Shown piece by piece: positions 23,324 to 34,972 of a DNA stretch of 64,000 nucleotides. Within the stretch, counting starts at the first letter, position 1, and each line of letters begins with the position of its first letter. Where the stretch lies: contig NC_062224.1 of the NCBI RefSeq assembly GCF_902686445.1, positions 47,863,156-47,927,155 on the forward strand. The letters run 5' to 3'. The notes under the pieces are model-generated. The model was not told where the DNA came from, searched no databases, and was given only the letters and a program-made list of their open reading frames with translations. This DNA is from Sciurus carolinensis. Lineage: Eukaryota > Chordata > Mammalia > Rodentia > Sciuridae. The position numbers and the translations under genes are program-made.

Positions 23324-23777
23324 TGTTATGGTTTAGACATGAGGTGTCCCCCAAAATCTCATGTCTGAGAAAAAATACAGGAAAGTTAAGAGGGGAAATA
23401 ATTGTGTTACAGGGACCATAACCTAATCAGTGCATTAATTCACTGAAAGGGATTAACTTCATGATAACTGTAGGTAGGTAGGATACAGCTGGAGGAGGTG
23501 GGTCACTGGAGTCTTACTTTTTGGGTTTATATTTTGTCATGGTAAGGGGAGCTGTCTCTCTTTTTCTCTTCTTCCTGTTGCCACGTCCTGAGTTGCTTTC
23601 CACCTCCACACCTTTCTGCCATGATGTTCTTCCTCACTTTGGGCCCTGAACAATAGAGGTAGCTGTCTGTGAACTGAGACCTCTAAAATTGTGAATAGTA
23701 AAAAAACTTTTTCTCCTCTAAAATTGTTCATGTTGGGTCTGGTCTTTTGGTTGCAGCAATGAAAAAGCCAACTAATA
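23324..23777 (+). mobile_element. MaLR 5' LTR
   Basis: It begins TGTTATGGTTTAGAC and ends AACTAATA (CTAAAACA in other copies). The AATAAACTTTT-type polyadenylation region near its end is partly decayed. It is the same family as the LTRs at 25209, 38857, 46672 and 48689. Confidence 0.88.
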
Positions 23778-25208
23778 GAAATTTGTACCAAGAAGTGGAG
23801 GTGTTGCTCTGACTAACAAGACTATGTGGCTCAGAAACTTAGAGGTTTTTGGAATTTGTGGGAGGAATTTTGAAAATGTTAGAGATGCAAGCTAGAAAAG
23901 TTTTAGAATGTTGTAAGCAGAATTTAATGGGCAATTCTGGGGGGAGTTGAGAAGACCAGGATGCTAACAGGAATGTGTACAGTAAAGACAGGGTTTATGA
24001 GGTTTCAAAAAAGCAGGACACTCTTGGAAACTGAATTATAGACCATTTATGTTATGTTCTGGCTAAGGAGTTGTCTACATTTTGCCGGACCCTGAGACAT
24101 TTTGTGAGGCTGAATTTAAAGGTGATGGAGTTCTTAATCTGGTGGAATGGTGTGCCATTCAGGTGTTGGCACAGATATTGCTAGTGATTTTTAGTCAAGT
24201 ATACTGTGATAATCAGGAGGAGAAAGCAAGCAGAAATATTTGAAAAACTTGCAGAAAATGTGCCCAGGAAACTGCAAAAACTGCAAATAAAGCTGGGACT
24301 AAGGAAGGTTTTGTTGTTAAAGAGATTATAGCCACTAAAGAAACTCTAAATAATTTACCTAGAAACAATAGGAAAGATGACTTGAGAAGAGAACATTGCG
24401 GCATCCCACTTGCACAGGGGGGCCTAGGAAGTTGTTTCACCATGCTGTCTCCCAGGAATTCAGAAGCTGCTGTAGTCAAGGTCCAAGGAAGCTTGGCTAT
24501 TGCTCAGGATGGTGACTGACCTTTGTGTCAACCACATGGTGCTCTTTCTGCAGGAATGCAGGATGCTGGAGTTTGGGACTCAGGGACTTCCAAAGAGATT
24601 TCAAAGGAAGGCCTGAGAGTTCAGGCAATGTGGAGCAGGATTTGAGTCCCTGCAGGCTGCTCCTGAGAGATTGATGCATGGAGATGTGAAAAGGAAGATG
24701 AAGCTGCAGTGGAGGACCCTGAAATGAACAGATAACAGTACTGTGGGATGTTTGCCAAGGAAAAATGAGGGAATCAAGCAGAATCAAGTCAAGAGAGAGA
24801 GGCTATGTGGGCTGTAACCAGCAAAGTCATAGAGCCAGAGCTGCACAACCCCTTTGGAGAGAACATCAGGATGCCATGTTCCCCAGAAGCTGGATATGGA
24901 GCTACAGGACTTTTTTGCCCAGTTGGATTTCAGTTTTGCTTTGGTCCCATCCTTTCTTTCTATGCTTCTATTTCTCCACTTTGAAATGCAAATGCTTACT
25001 ATGTGCCTTTGTGTAATGGGTACATATAACTTGATTTTGATTTATACAGGGGCTAATACTGAGAGTTTGCCTTGAGTCTCAGAGGAAACTTGGGACTTGG
25101 ACTTTTGAGCAATGCTAAAGCTGATAAGACTATGGGGATCCTTGAAAATGAACTAAATGTACTTTGCATTGTGAGATAAACATGTACTTCTTGGGGTCAG
25201 GGGTGGAA
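23778..25208 (+). mobile_element. MaLR internal region
   Basis: The sequence begins with the GTACCAAGAAGTGG leader typical of MaLR internal regions and ends with the TTTTGCATTGTGAGA...GGAATG stretch preceding the 3' LTR. It parallels 47140-48688. Open frames in it are short and without domains. Confidence 0.85.
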
Positions 25209-26082
25209 TGTTTTTGTTTAGATATGAGGTGTTTTAGTCAGCTTTTTCATCACTGTGACTAAAGGATCTGACCAGAGCAAATTTAGGGGAGGAAGTTTAT
25301 TTAAAGGCTCACAGTTTCAGAGGTCTTAGTCCATAGAAGACCACCTCCATTCCCTGGCGCTTGAGGTGAGGCTGAACAACATGGTGGAGTGTGTGGCAAA
25401 GGGAAGCAGCTCACATGAGATCAGGAAGCAGAGAGAGAGTCCACTCCCTGCAGATACAAATATATACCTAAAGCCATGGCCCAATTCCCACCTCCTCCAG
25501 CCACACCCTACCACTTCAGTTACCACTCAGTTAATCCCTATCAGGGGATTAAATCACTGATTGGGTTAAGACTCATACAACCCAATCATTTATCCTCTGA
25601 ACCTTCTTGCACTGTCTAAGCTTTAGGGGGACACCTCAAATCCAAACCATAATATGAGGTGTCCCCCAAAAGTTCATGTATAAGACAATGCAAAAAGTTT
25701 AGTAGTGAAATTATTGGGTTACAAGAACCTTAACCTAACCAGTGCATTAATTCACTGATAGGGATTAACTGCTTGGTAATTATAGGCAGGTAGGGAGTGG
25801 CTGGAGGAGGTGGGTCACTGGGGGTTAATTTTTGAGGTTTATATTTTGTCTGTGGTAAACAGAATGCTCTCCCTCATTTCCTGATGCCATATCCTGAGCT
25901 GCTTTCCTTCCCCCACACCTTTCTGCCATGATGTCCTGCCTCATCTTGCCCCAGAGCAATGGATGTGGCCATCTATGAACTAAGACCTCTGAAAACTGTG
26001 AGTGAAAAATGAACTTTTCCTCCTCTAAAATTGTTCTTATTGTGTTTTTTTGGTCACAGCAGTGAAAAAGCTGAGTAAAACA
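25209..26082 (+). mobile_element. MaLR 3' LTR, interrupted
   Basis: The LTR starts at 25209, runs only about 21 bases, is broken by the inverted LTR 25230-25654, and resumes after the duplicated tgagg at 25655. It ends GAGTAAAACA at 26082. Confidence 0.88.
25230..25654 (-). mobile_element. MaLR solo LTR inserted antisense in a MaLR LTR
   Basis: On the plus strand it starts TGTTTTAGTCAGC and ends CCATAATA, the reverse complement of the MaLR LTR. It is bordered by a perfect 5-bp duplication, tgagg (25225-25229 and 25655-25659). Confidence 0.92.
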
Positions 26083-26440
26083 GATGAAAAAACACTCCAT
26101 GAAAATGGAATCCAAAAAACCCAGGAGTATCTGTTTTCATATCTGACAGAGAAGATTTCAAGCAAAAGTTAATCAGAAGAAACTAGGAAGGTCATTACAT
26201 AATAGTGAAAGGGAACAATCCAACAAGAAGATATAGTAATTGTAAATATTCATGCCCAAAATATCAGTACACTTAATTACATACAACAACACTTCTTGAC
26301 ATTAAGTCCCAGATCAACCTCAACCATAATATTGGGTAATTTAAAGACATCCCTCTCACTAATAGGTCATTCAGACATAAAATCAATAAGGACACTCCTG
26401 ACTTAAATAATAAATGGACTTAACAGACATGTATAAATAT
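26083..26440 (+). mobile_element. L1 ORF2 fragment, sense
   Basis: It resembles the L1 ORF2 endonuclease-side sequence, starting GATGAAAAAACACTCCATG. It is the continuation of the L1 cut at 23323 and is full of stops. Confidence 0.7.
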
Positions 26441-27001
26441 GTTCTCCAACAAGAGCTGATAGGCTTTATGAACCATTCCCCACTCTGGGTGTCAAGCTGG
26501 CTAGGGATTTGTTAATCTAGGTAGATTATGATCTTGGAGTAAGACTGAGTTCTCAGTAAATTCTGAGAAAGAAAGGATGGTAGATTAGAAGGCTGCACTT
26601 TCCCGTTGCTCTGTGGTTCAAACAGTGGGAGTTCTGCTTCTTTGTGAGGTGGACAGCAGAGGAAATTCACTGAAATTCAATTTTGGACAGGAAGTGAATC
26701 ATAGAATCACAGAAATGCAGGTACTTTGCACATAGGACACGAAAGAGTACACTGGCTTGTGGTGCCAAGGGCTCCAGTTCACCACAGGGGGGAGGGGCAA
26801 CACAGACAGAAAGAGAAAGAAACAATAAACAAAGTTGGCACAGGAGAACTTGTGGAACAGAAAAGCAGTCTGAACTTAGCTGAACCAGAGGCTGTGAAGC
26901 AACTCATATTTGAAAAGTGTGATTGCACTCAGGGATTGATCCACTTTGAGTGGAGTTTTGTTCAGGGTGAGATGGAAGGGTAATTTCATTGTACTAAATA
27001 T
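26441..27001. other. Unassigned sequence
   Basis: No repeat family or coding domain was recognised. One small open frame at 26726-26983 has no known domain. Confidence 0.4.
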
Positions 27002-27150
27002 GCATTTCCAATTTTCCCAGCACCATTTGTTGAAGAGGCTATCTTTTCTCCAATGTATATTTTTGGTGCCTTCATTTAGTATGAGATAACTGTTATTTAT
27101 GTGGGTTTGTCTCTTTGTCTTCTATTCTATTCCATTATTGTCTTTTGGGG
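27002..27150 (-). mobile_element. L1 ORF2 fragment, antisense
   Basis: The stretch TTTTCCCAGCACCATTTGTT and what follows is the familiar reverse complement of an L1 ORF2 part lying just upstream of the part present at 53016-54033. It is a short truncated relic. Confidence 0.75.
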
Positions 27151-29099
27151 AAATCCTTTAACCTTCATGAGCTGATCTGCCCATGGAGTTACCAGACTAC
27201 ATCTAAGACACAGAAGAAGGCCTGCTTCTGCTTTTCCATGACACCTATCTGCATTCATAGTAAGGATGCCTACGAGTCAGCTGTTGGCATTTTCCTTCAA
27301 TCTAGTTCATATTTGCACATTATGTAAGAGAAGTCCTACAAAATGGGAGGCATTTTGGGTGACATCTTGGCTCTTGCTCATCTTGGTTTATTTCTTTTAT
27401 CAGTCTAGCAATTTCTGGGAAGAACGTGTTTGACACCTCTCCTCTCACAGAACCATGCTTCCTGGAAGCCAACCTATATGCTGATTTTAATGTTCTGGGC
27501 CATCTCTCAAAGACATTTGCTGATTACCTTGTTAATGCCTGAAAAAAGTTTTGAGTTTTTTTCATGAATTCATTGCCTCAGTGTTTGGAATTAAGATCTA
27601 TCTCAGATCCAAAAATCAAACTGTAATCATGGAAGCCATTTTTTTTTCAAGGAATTGGAACTTCCTGTCTGAGAAAACAGAAAATGTGATTGTTAAGGAA
27701 AGATGTCTACCATGTACTAAAAAAGGAATAAAGAGGCTTTATTTGGGTGATTCAGAACACTGAAGGAAAGGATTACTTAAAGTAGGCCTGATTTTGTCAT
27801 AGATAAAATTTTAATTTTTACCTCTTGATAACCACAAGGTGGCACCATTTCCCATTTTAAAAGTTTGAGACATTGTTTTTCATTTTTACTTTCTTTCCAA
27901 GATCACCAAGCCATTGGATGAGGTTTGGTTACAACTTTCCTTTAAAGATGGACTCATAGACTATAGAACTAGGATTCCTGCATTAAATAATAATCCACAG
28001 AAGGAATAAGATTCATAATTGGCATTGCTTCTATCATGGCTTCAATGCAGAGTGATGACTCTAAAGAATAAAGTGGAATGCTTACCAATTTTGTTCACAA
28101 ACAAGTACAAAGTAAATTCCAAACTCAGAGCTGTATAGAGGCAATTTAAAGAGGTTTCTCCTACACAAATTCATCAGATTTATTCTATTTTATTCATTTT
28201 TGAAAAGGAGAGAGCTGTGTGACTACAATTATTCATGAACCACCCCCATCCTTAAAACAAAACAAAACAAAACAAAACAAAACAAAACCCTTTGGAAATC
28301 TGTTGGCATGCTTCAGAATCAGGTAATTTGTCTTGTGTTTCTTACATGATTTCTAATGCATTTGTGAGTTTTGATGGCCAAGATCATTAAAGAGTATTGC
28401 ATCTAATTACTTTTTCTTGATTGTTCTATAAATTGAATTTGAATTTCTCAAAATTCCTACAAGATAGAATTTGGCAAATATTCTATTATCACATTTGAAA
28501 TTCTGCTGTACCAGTTCTACGGCTCTGAGACTCTAACTCCTGGTAGGTTTGGGATAGGAAATGATGAGATGACACCAGATTAAGTGTGTCTGTTATAATT
28601 TTTTTCTGTATTAGTTTACAAATATTAGAACATCTATCTAAAAGACAAGAGGCAAAGATGAATTTTTACTTTATCGATCAACTGAAAAATTCACCTAGTT
28701 TCCAGTATAGTTGGATTCCAGACCCACACAATACCATTAAAGTTTTCTCTCTCTCCATTTCTCCTCTGCCTCTCTCTGGATTGGCTTCATGTGCAAGTCC
28801 CTCATTATATTTCCTATAACTTCAAGATTCTCTTTGTGTTGCTGCAAATAACGCAGAAGTTCTGTTCTCAGATGAGTCTGAATCAAGCCCAGTGAGAACC
28901 AGTAAGATCTTCCACTCATACATGCACACCCACGAACCAACTTCTATGGCCAGCAGAATGTGATGTGCTTATTGGCTTGGGCCTGATACATGTGGTCCAC
29001 CTTTGCAGCAGTTGCTGAGCCCACTAAAACATGTAGACTAGAATGAGGGAGGAATAATCACCAAGTTAAAATAGGGAGACTGATGTGAGAATGGGTGTA
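27151..29099. other. Unassigned sequence
   Basis: No gene or family was recognised, except the CAAAA repeat at 28254-28288. Open frames (27551-27763, 28586-28819) carry no domain signature. Confidence 0.4.
28254..28288. repeat. (CAAAA)n simple repeat
   Basis: About seven copies of a 5-base unit. Confidence 0.97.
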
Positions 29100-29480
29100 T
29101 GTAAAGGTTAATTGGGGTCCAGTTATAAGGGTTAAGGGTAGAGCTAATAAAGAGGCAAGCACACAGGATGGCAAAGAGCAAGAAGTGGCTTCAATGGGAA
29201 AGTCTGTCCAGTTTATTATCTATTCCAGGGTCATATCAAGTTACCTAGGTTACATAGTACAGTTAGCTTTGTGCTTGTGCAGATCATGTAACTTGCTTGC
29301 TTCTCAGAGTCCACTACTACCAGAGGTTATTATAACAAGATAAAGTCTTCAGGCCTCAAGGACAGAGGAATTGCAGAGCATCTCTAAGCTATTCAAACAG
29401 GGCACCTTTTGACCTGAGGAATGTGCTTGACTAGAAGGACTTTCACTCCTCTGTACACTGACTCACTTGAAATTCCTACA
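29100..29480 (-). mobile_element. Betaretroviral 3' LTR
   Basis: It aligns with 34973-35348. On the minus strand it starts TGTAGGAATTTC and ends CCTTTACA, after an A-rich purine tract. It is followed on its downstream side by gtgta of the target duplication. Confidence 0.92.
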
Positions 29481-30079
29481 ACTCCAATTTTTTTGTTTTG
29501 TATGGCCTTTTGAATAGACATGACTTGTCTTCTGTTTAAGAAAGGTGGAGGGAGAAAGCAATGCAAACATTGGCAAAAACAAGCACAGCACCATAAGGTA
29601 AGTATCAATAAATGTCCTCCAATGAAAAACTGTTTGATCCATGTAAAATTTTGTAGCCATGAGGTTAACCAATCTAATAAATCCCAATCTCCATAGTCTT
29701 GTTGTATTTCTTTACAATGTCCTTAAGATGATCCAATTCCCTTTGAATGGGGTTATTACTATCAGTTAAATTGAAAGAAAACATATTGTTAAAATCTTGG
29801 CATCCCATATAATGTAACAACAACAAATAATCAATAGCAACCATATAATCAAGAATAGCTTGATGATACAAATTTTAGAAGAATTAACAATTTACACTAA
29901 GTATGGAGGCACCTCCAACAAGGATACAATAACAGAGAAATAAAACAATAATACCCAGCATAGTTATAGAATTTTGGGTAAGTTTGGCAAACAGAGCTGT
30001 AATCAAATTTTGGGGGGTACATTCTAAACCCATCTAGCTAGCAATTGTTGAGCAGATGTTTATATTCCCCTAAGTCAGT
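29481..30079 (-). pseudogene. Betaretroviral env vestige
   Basis: Only about 600 bases separate integrase from the 3' LTR. Minus-strand frames at 29674-29871 (FNLTDSNNPIQRELDHLKD) and 29463-29687 (a hydrophobic segment around LMVLCLFLPMFALL) look like the membrane-proximal end and anchor of a betaretroviral transmembrane subunit. The surface subunit is absent. Confidence 0.65.
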
Positions 30080-30880
30080 AGATGATTAGAAGACAGAGGG
30101 TTTCTTGGGCCTCTTGTTCTTGCTGGAGGTTCCTTCTTTGAATCAGGGTCTCTGCATGCAGGGTCAAATGGAATTTGGGAATCAGATTGTGAAGTCCTTG
30201 ATGCCAACACATGATGATTGACGGGTCTCGCACACCAGGCAGAAATCCAGACAGGACCTGTAGGAGTAAGAACTGCAGCTTATCTATCCCTTCCCCCATG
30301 TAATCAAAAGTATAGGGTTCTGCCAAATTGGATCTGGTGGAACTTAATATTTTACATAAATCTTTGGTAGTGGTTCCTTAGGGGTAAAGTTCCTCTCCAA
30401 TGCAGAGGATCAGCAAAGCGCATTAACTTTATACTGTATATTAAGAGCATTTATTGTGAACAAGGCAATATTGAGACCATTATTAATGTGAGCAAGTCTA
30501 GGTCTCCTTTTTGTTTTTGTTTAAAAAGTCACGTCTTAAGCTTGCAATGTGCACGTTCAACTAAGGCCTGTCCAGTAGGATTGTGAGGAATTCTATGGGT
30601 TAGAATTATATTCCATTGATTACAAAACTGAACAAAGGCACTAGAAGTACAAGCAGGGGCATTGTCAGTTTTTAAACAATGAGGTTTACCCATGGTGGCA
30701 ATGCAAAGGAGCATATGAGAGATAGAGGCTGAGACCTTCTCTGAACGATGTGCATTGGCCCATATAAGGCCTGAGGACATGTCTACGGTAACATGTAAAA
30801 AGGAATAGGGATGGAAGGAGAGAAATGAGTTACATCCATCTGCCAAAGGGCATTAGAGTGTAAACCTTGAGGGTTTACAG
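30080..30880 (-). pseudogene. Betaretroviral integrase
   Basis: The frame at 30529-30846 spans the catalytic core. All three acidic residues are readable in order: VTVDMSSG, KTDNAPA and GQALVERAH. Just upstream, LWQMDVTHFS is readable in a shifted frame, so a frameshift sits near 30800. The C-terminal domain (frame 30075-30326) is less clear. Integrase joins viral DNA to the host genome; this copy cannot be made as a complete protein. Confidence 0.88.
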
Positions 30881-31750
30881 TTTCCTAAGTAGGGGAATGA
30901 AAGGGTATGCAATGAGAGCAATTATTAATGATGAAATGGGCCTGTTGAGAGGAAATAGAAAAGGTTTTTTATTAAGGAATGAACATTTTGATGAAAAAAA
31001 TTGTGTGATTCCATGGCATCTGAAAAGAGAGGATAAAGTGATTTTATAGCAGCATCAGCTTGAGCATTTCCTTCAGTGAGTGGTCCAGGAATATTAGTGT
31101 GACTGCATATGTGAGCAAGAAATACTGGAGCTGTACAATTCCTTAAAACAGATTGAAGGGTGATAAACAAGGATGAAAAATTAGAGTCCAAATGAGGGGA
31201 CAAAATTGCAGATATGATGCATCAGTTTGTCTATATACTGAGAATCTGTAATGATGTTTAAGGCAGTGGGAAACATACGAAGAGCCAAAATAATTGCAAC
31301 TAATTCTGCTTGCCGAGTAGAAGCTTGAGGCAATGTGTAATAATTAGTCCATTTTTTTTATCAGTGAATATATATACCACACCCCATTGTTTTCCTCTGT
31401 CAGTATAAACAGTAATCCCACTGGACAGTGGAATGGAGGAGATTATAGAAGAAGCAGCATGAAAGACTTGACACAACAAGGAAAGGTGTTCATCCTAAGG
31501 TGCATGGAAAGAAATAAGAGCTAAAAAATCAGTTAGGACAGCTTGATAATATGAAGAAAATTGTAAATACTGTAAACGTAAAGTCTTTCCATAAGTAAGA
31601 TAAAGTACATGAATATCTGTTCCTGTAAGAGATAAAATACCATTGCAACCGTCTGAGATCAGTTGAGCATACATTTCAGCACAAGGGAGAACATTTCTAT
31701 CTGAAAAGTGAGGAGAATATAACCACTCTATATATATGAGTTTTGATTAT
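30880..31750 (-). pseudogene. Betaretroviral RNase H remnant
   Basis: This region lies between reverse transcriptase thumb and integrase. The only sizeable frame (30925-31203, reading FLAHICSHTNIPGPLTEGNAQAD) fits the end of RNase H and the start of integrase: H-x-x-x-x-PGPL-x-x-GN-x-x-AD is a betaretroviral signature. The upstream part is heavily broken. Confidence 0.75.
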
Positions 31751-32700
31751 GAATGGCAACAACTGCAGCAAAGGCATAAGAATTTCCTGTAAAAATTGTT
31801 AGACATAAAGGAATGTTTGAGTGTTGGGAGTCTGTCTATTTAACATGCTGAAGAGTCATAGTCAGTGCAGGAGTTAACTGGAAAAATCTGGTGGGATTAT
31901 GTTGCTTTTTTAACAGTTGAAGAAAAGGTGACAACATATCAGTAGTTAAAGAAATATATGGCCGAGCCCAATTTAAATGTCCTAAAAATTGTTGCAAATG
32001 AACTAAGGAAAATTTGGAAGGAAGAGTCAATTTTGGAATATGAGGAATGGAATAATGCTGGAGTATCTTATGTCCTTAATAGTTAATAGGGAGTTGTCAT
32101 TGAATTTTTTTCTGAGGCCACATGGAGGCCAGATTGTAATAGAATGTGTGGTAATTTAAAGTATCTTCTGTAAGTATTTTGATTAAAATATCATCCATAT
32201 AATGATAAACAAGAATATGTGGGAATAATTGTTGGAAATGTTGAAGAGCCTTATTTATAAAATGTTGACATAATGTGGGGCTATTTAACTTACCTTGAGG
32301 AAGAGCTTTCCACTGATATCTATCTGCAGACTTACGATGATTGAAAACAGGAACTGTGAAGGCAAATTTTTCTTGATCATGAGGAAAGGAAAGAATAGTA
32401 AAAAACAAAACAAAACAAAAAAACAGTCTTTTAAGTCTATTACATTTAAGGAAAAGTCTTGAGGAATTAAATTAGGGTTAGGCAATCCACATTAAAGTGA
32501 ACCCACAGGTTGTATACATTTATTAATTTCTCTTAAATCTCATAATAATCTCAATTTCCCTGATTTCTTTTTTATGATAAAAAATGGGTGTATTCCATGA
32601 GCTGGTAGGAGGTTTAATATGTCCCAATTGTAACAGTTCTTGAATAAGGGCCTCTGCAGCTGCCACTTTCTCCTTAGACAATGGTCATTTTTCTACCTAG
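31750..32700 (-). pseudogene. Betaretroviral reverse transcriptase
   Basis: Motif A is VIDLKDCFF (near 32430), motif B LPQGKLNSPTLCQ (near 32290), and motif C YMDD is intact at about 32190-32201. Thumb sequence LQQFLGHLNWARPYI is at about 31940-31990. A gained poly-pyrimidine/AAACA stretch at 32402-32423 expands and breaks the frame just after motif A. Confidence 0.9.
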
Positions 32701-33060
32701 AGAGGAGTGGTGACCTTCCACTTTAATGGTAAGGTGGTCAATTCTGCAGAGGCCCCTATAAAAAAAAAGGTGACTCCATATACACTTGTAACTTGTGTAG
32801 GATGTCTCTGCCCCATATAAGAAAGGGAATTGGTTGAATATATGGTTGAATACGAGTAATAACTTCTTGTGAGTTGGAAGGGGTGGAGTATCGCAACCAT
32901 AGAGAACTTTTAGACACCTGTTCATTGTTGTCTGCTATGCCCCAAACCGGGGTGGCCCTCTGTAAGGGCCATGCATGAGGCCACATTGAGACAGGTATAA
33001 TGGTAACATCAGCACCAGTGTCCAATAACCCTGTGAATGACTGTTCCTTTAAACAAAGGA
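32700..33060 (-). pseudogene. Betaretroviral protease
   Basis: The frame at 32756-33025 keeps the active-site LLDTGADVTIIP (Asp-Thr-Gly-Ala codons 33012-33023) and a C-terminal FLIWGRDILHK. About 90 codons are open, close to a complete protease monomer. It follows dUTPase and precedes reverse transcriptase. It has no valid in-frame start from gag. Confidence 0.88.
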
Positions 33061-33480
33061 TTAATTTTGGTCTGTTTTCAGTAATAGGTAAGCATACTCC
33101 TATAAGAGTGGAACCAAATCCTGCATTTCCTCTTTCATTTAGAGGTTGTGGGCAGTAATATAAGGAATGACAATTAATTGAGCTATGGAGGATCCTTTGG
33201 GGAGATTTAAGGGCTTATGAGACCAAACTTGAATGTGTATTACACCAGTATAATCAGAATCAATCACTCCAGTAATTTAAAATTTTTCCTCTTTAGCACT
33301 GTGAGAGCAGAGTAAAATTAAACCAAAGGTATCTTTAGGTAGAGGTCCTTGAATTGAGTAGCAATTTTACACACTTCCCCAGGGAGATGTATTTGAGCAT
33401 TCTCAGTAGTAATCAAATCTATTCCTGTGCTCCCTCTAGAGGCATGAAAGGAATTGTGGAAGGAGCTTCTGTTTGAACTG
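33060..33480 (-). pseudogene. Betaretroviral dUTPase domain
   Basis: Minus-strand fragments GIDLITTENAQIHLPG (about 33375-33425) and GVIDSDYTGVIHIQVWSHK (about 33225-33270) are dUTPase motifs: the second holds the uracil-pocket aspartate region. The domain lies between nucleocapsid and protease, as in betaretroviruses, where it hydrolyses dUTP during reverse transcription. Frameshifts and stops separate the motifs. Confidence 0.82.
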
Positions 33481-33589
33481 GAAACCTCTGTGAAGGAGAC
33501 ATCTGCATCTGTAGATGAAAAGGGTTCCTCCTCCTTTGGTCCTGGGTTGGGAGGTGTCCTGTAATTGGGTTTCCAGGCATGTCTGTTTT

Positions 33590-34841
33590 AGGTCTGCATT
33601 GATTAGCCCAATGAAATCCTTTATGACAGATTGGACATTTCCGATTGGGTCATTTGTGTGGCCCTTTTTAAAATCTTACTGTCCTTTTGAAGATGACCAG
33701 GTTTTTTACAATTGTAACATTGTTTATCAGGGGACTTTAGCACAGCAGCCAGTAAAGCAGCTTTATGAGTTTCAGTGCCAACATTTTGACATGCCTTTAT
33801 TAAATTGGAAAGTGTAGTATCCACTTTATGGTAAATAGATTTCATAACTTCCTTGCAATTTTGGTTGGCATTTTCATAAGTCAGTTGTTTGGTAAGAATA
33901 TTGGTAGCCTCCAAACTGTCTACTCATCTTTCAATAGCTTTAGCCAATTGGTTAATGAAATTAATAAAAGGCTCCCCTGAGGCTTGTCAAATTACATCAA
34001 AGGACTTGGAAGGATTCCAAGTGTCTGGGATCCTCTTCCATGCTTTACAAACTAAAGTTCTAACCTGGGCAATGGCAGCTGTGAGCAACTGAGCTTGCTG
34101 TGGTAATGTCCCTCTTCGCCCCATGCCAAACAGGTCATCATAATCAATATTAACATTTCCTTGAGCATTATCCTCAGCTTGAACATGGGCTAAATCAGAG
34201 TATTCTTGTGAAAACACTATATTTTGGGCAAGAGAAGTAACCATTCTCACCAATGCTTTCCAATCACTGGGAACCAAGGCATAAACCATTACCAGCCCCT
34301 CTATCATATTAAGAGTAAAATTACTATTAATTCTACTCTCCAACATTGTCCTTCTTAATTCTTTAAACACAGCAAGAGGCAATTGTTCATAAACTGACTG
34401 ATTTGCATTGGTTAATCTAATGGGGCAGACAGTCAAGGTATGAGTTTCTCCCTCTGCAGCTGCCTGCCTGAGACACTCAGATAAACAAGGCTGGACTGGG
34501 GGTGGGGTATGAGAAGGAATGCAGGGAGAGGACTGAGAAAAAGCTTCAGTCTTAGAAACTACTGGAGAAGTTTGTGGCTCTGTGAAGTCTATTTTTGAGA
34601 TAGTGTCTTGACATAAATACCAAGCATGTAACACAGGTATAGGACCCCTCAGCTCTTCATGCAATTTTTTACCTATGTCTTCCTAATCTTTGGGTCTTAA
34701 GGACCCACTCTCCAGATACCATGAATAGTAATAATCTATTTTAGACAGCAAAGCAGCAAGATCAGAATTACTTACAGTATGTTTAGCCTTATGAAGCAAA
34801 TAAGGAAGTTCAACCCAATTACAACATTGAGCATCAGACAT
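33590..34841 (-). pseudogene. Betaretroviral gag
   Basis: A start codon at 34841 reads MSDAQCCNWVELPYLLHKAK. The frame meets one TAG after about 53 codons, then runs open for 225 codons to 33987 through capsid. The major homology region (QASGEPFINFI, about 33950-33985) follows a TGA. The same frame continues to 33621 and includes the first zinc knuckle CYNCKKPGHLQKDS, whose last cysteine is Ser. The second knuckle, CPICHKGFHWANQC, is intact but shifted in frame (about 33595-33640). Gag packages RNA and builds the particle; here only a few stops and one frameshift separate the parts. Confidence 0.9.
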
Positions 34842-34951
34842 GGAATTCCCCATAACTTACCAGTAGGCTGGTATCAACCAATGAGTGATGCACATCAAAA
34901 CCTGTTCCAGGCAGTAAGCTAACCCTTTCTCCGGTCAACACATCCAGAAGG

Positions 34952-34969
34952 GTCCCTGTTCGGGTGCCA
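34952..34969 (-). promoter_or_regulatory. Primer-binding site, tRNA-Lys3-like
   Basis: On the minus strand the sequence is TGGCACCCGAACAGGGAC, one base (a CpG-type G to A) away from the tRNA-Lys3 complement. It lies three bases inside the 5' LTR edge. Confidence 0.92.
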
Positions 34970-34972
34970 GCT

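Larger units (their letters stand above)
23324..26082 (+). mobile_element. MaLR (ERVL-MaLR) provirus with nested LTR
   Basis: This near-complete non-autonomous provirus has a 5' LTR 23324-23777, an internal region 23778-25208, and a 3' LTR 25209-26082 that is split by another MaLR LTR at 25230-25654. Flanks gatgg and gatga differ at one base, as expected for a 5-bp duplication. Sense L1 sequence continues on both sides. The internal region is the typical MaLR non-coding sequence with no usable gag or pol frame. Confidence 0.88.

Noticed and set aside
28254..28288. Possible CRISPR-like array of short repeats
   Set aside because: It is a 5-base simple repeat with no spacers, in a mammalian genome.
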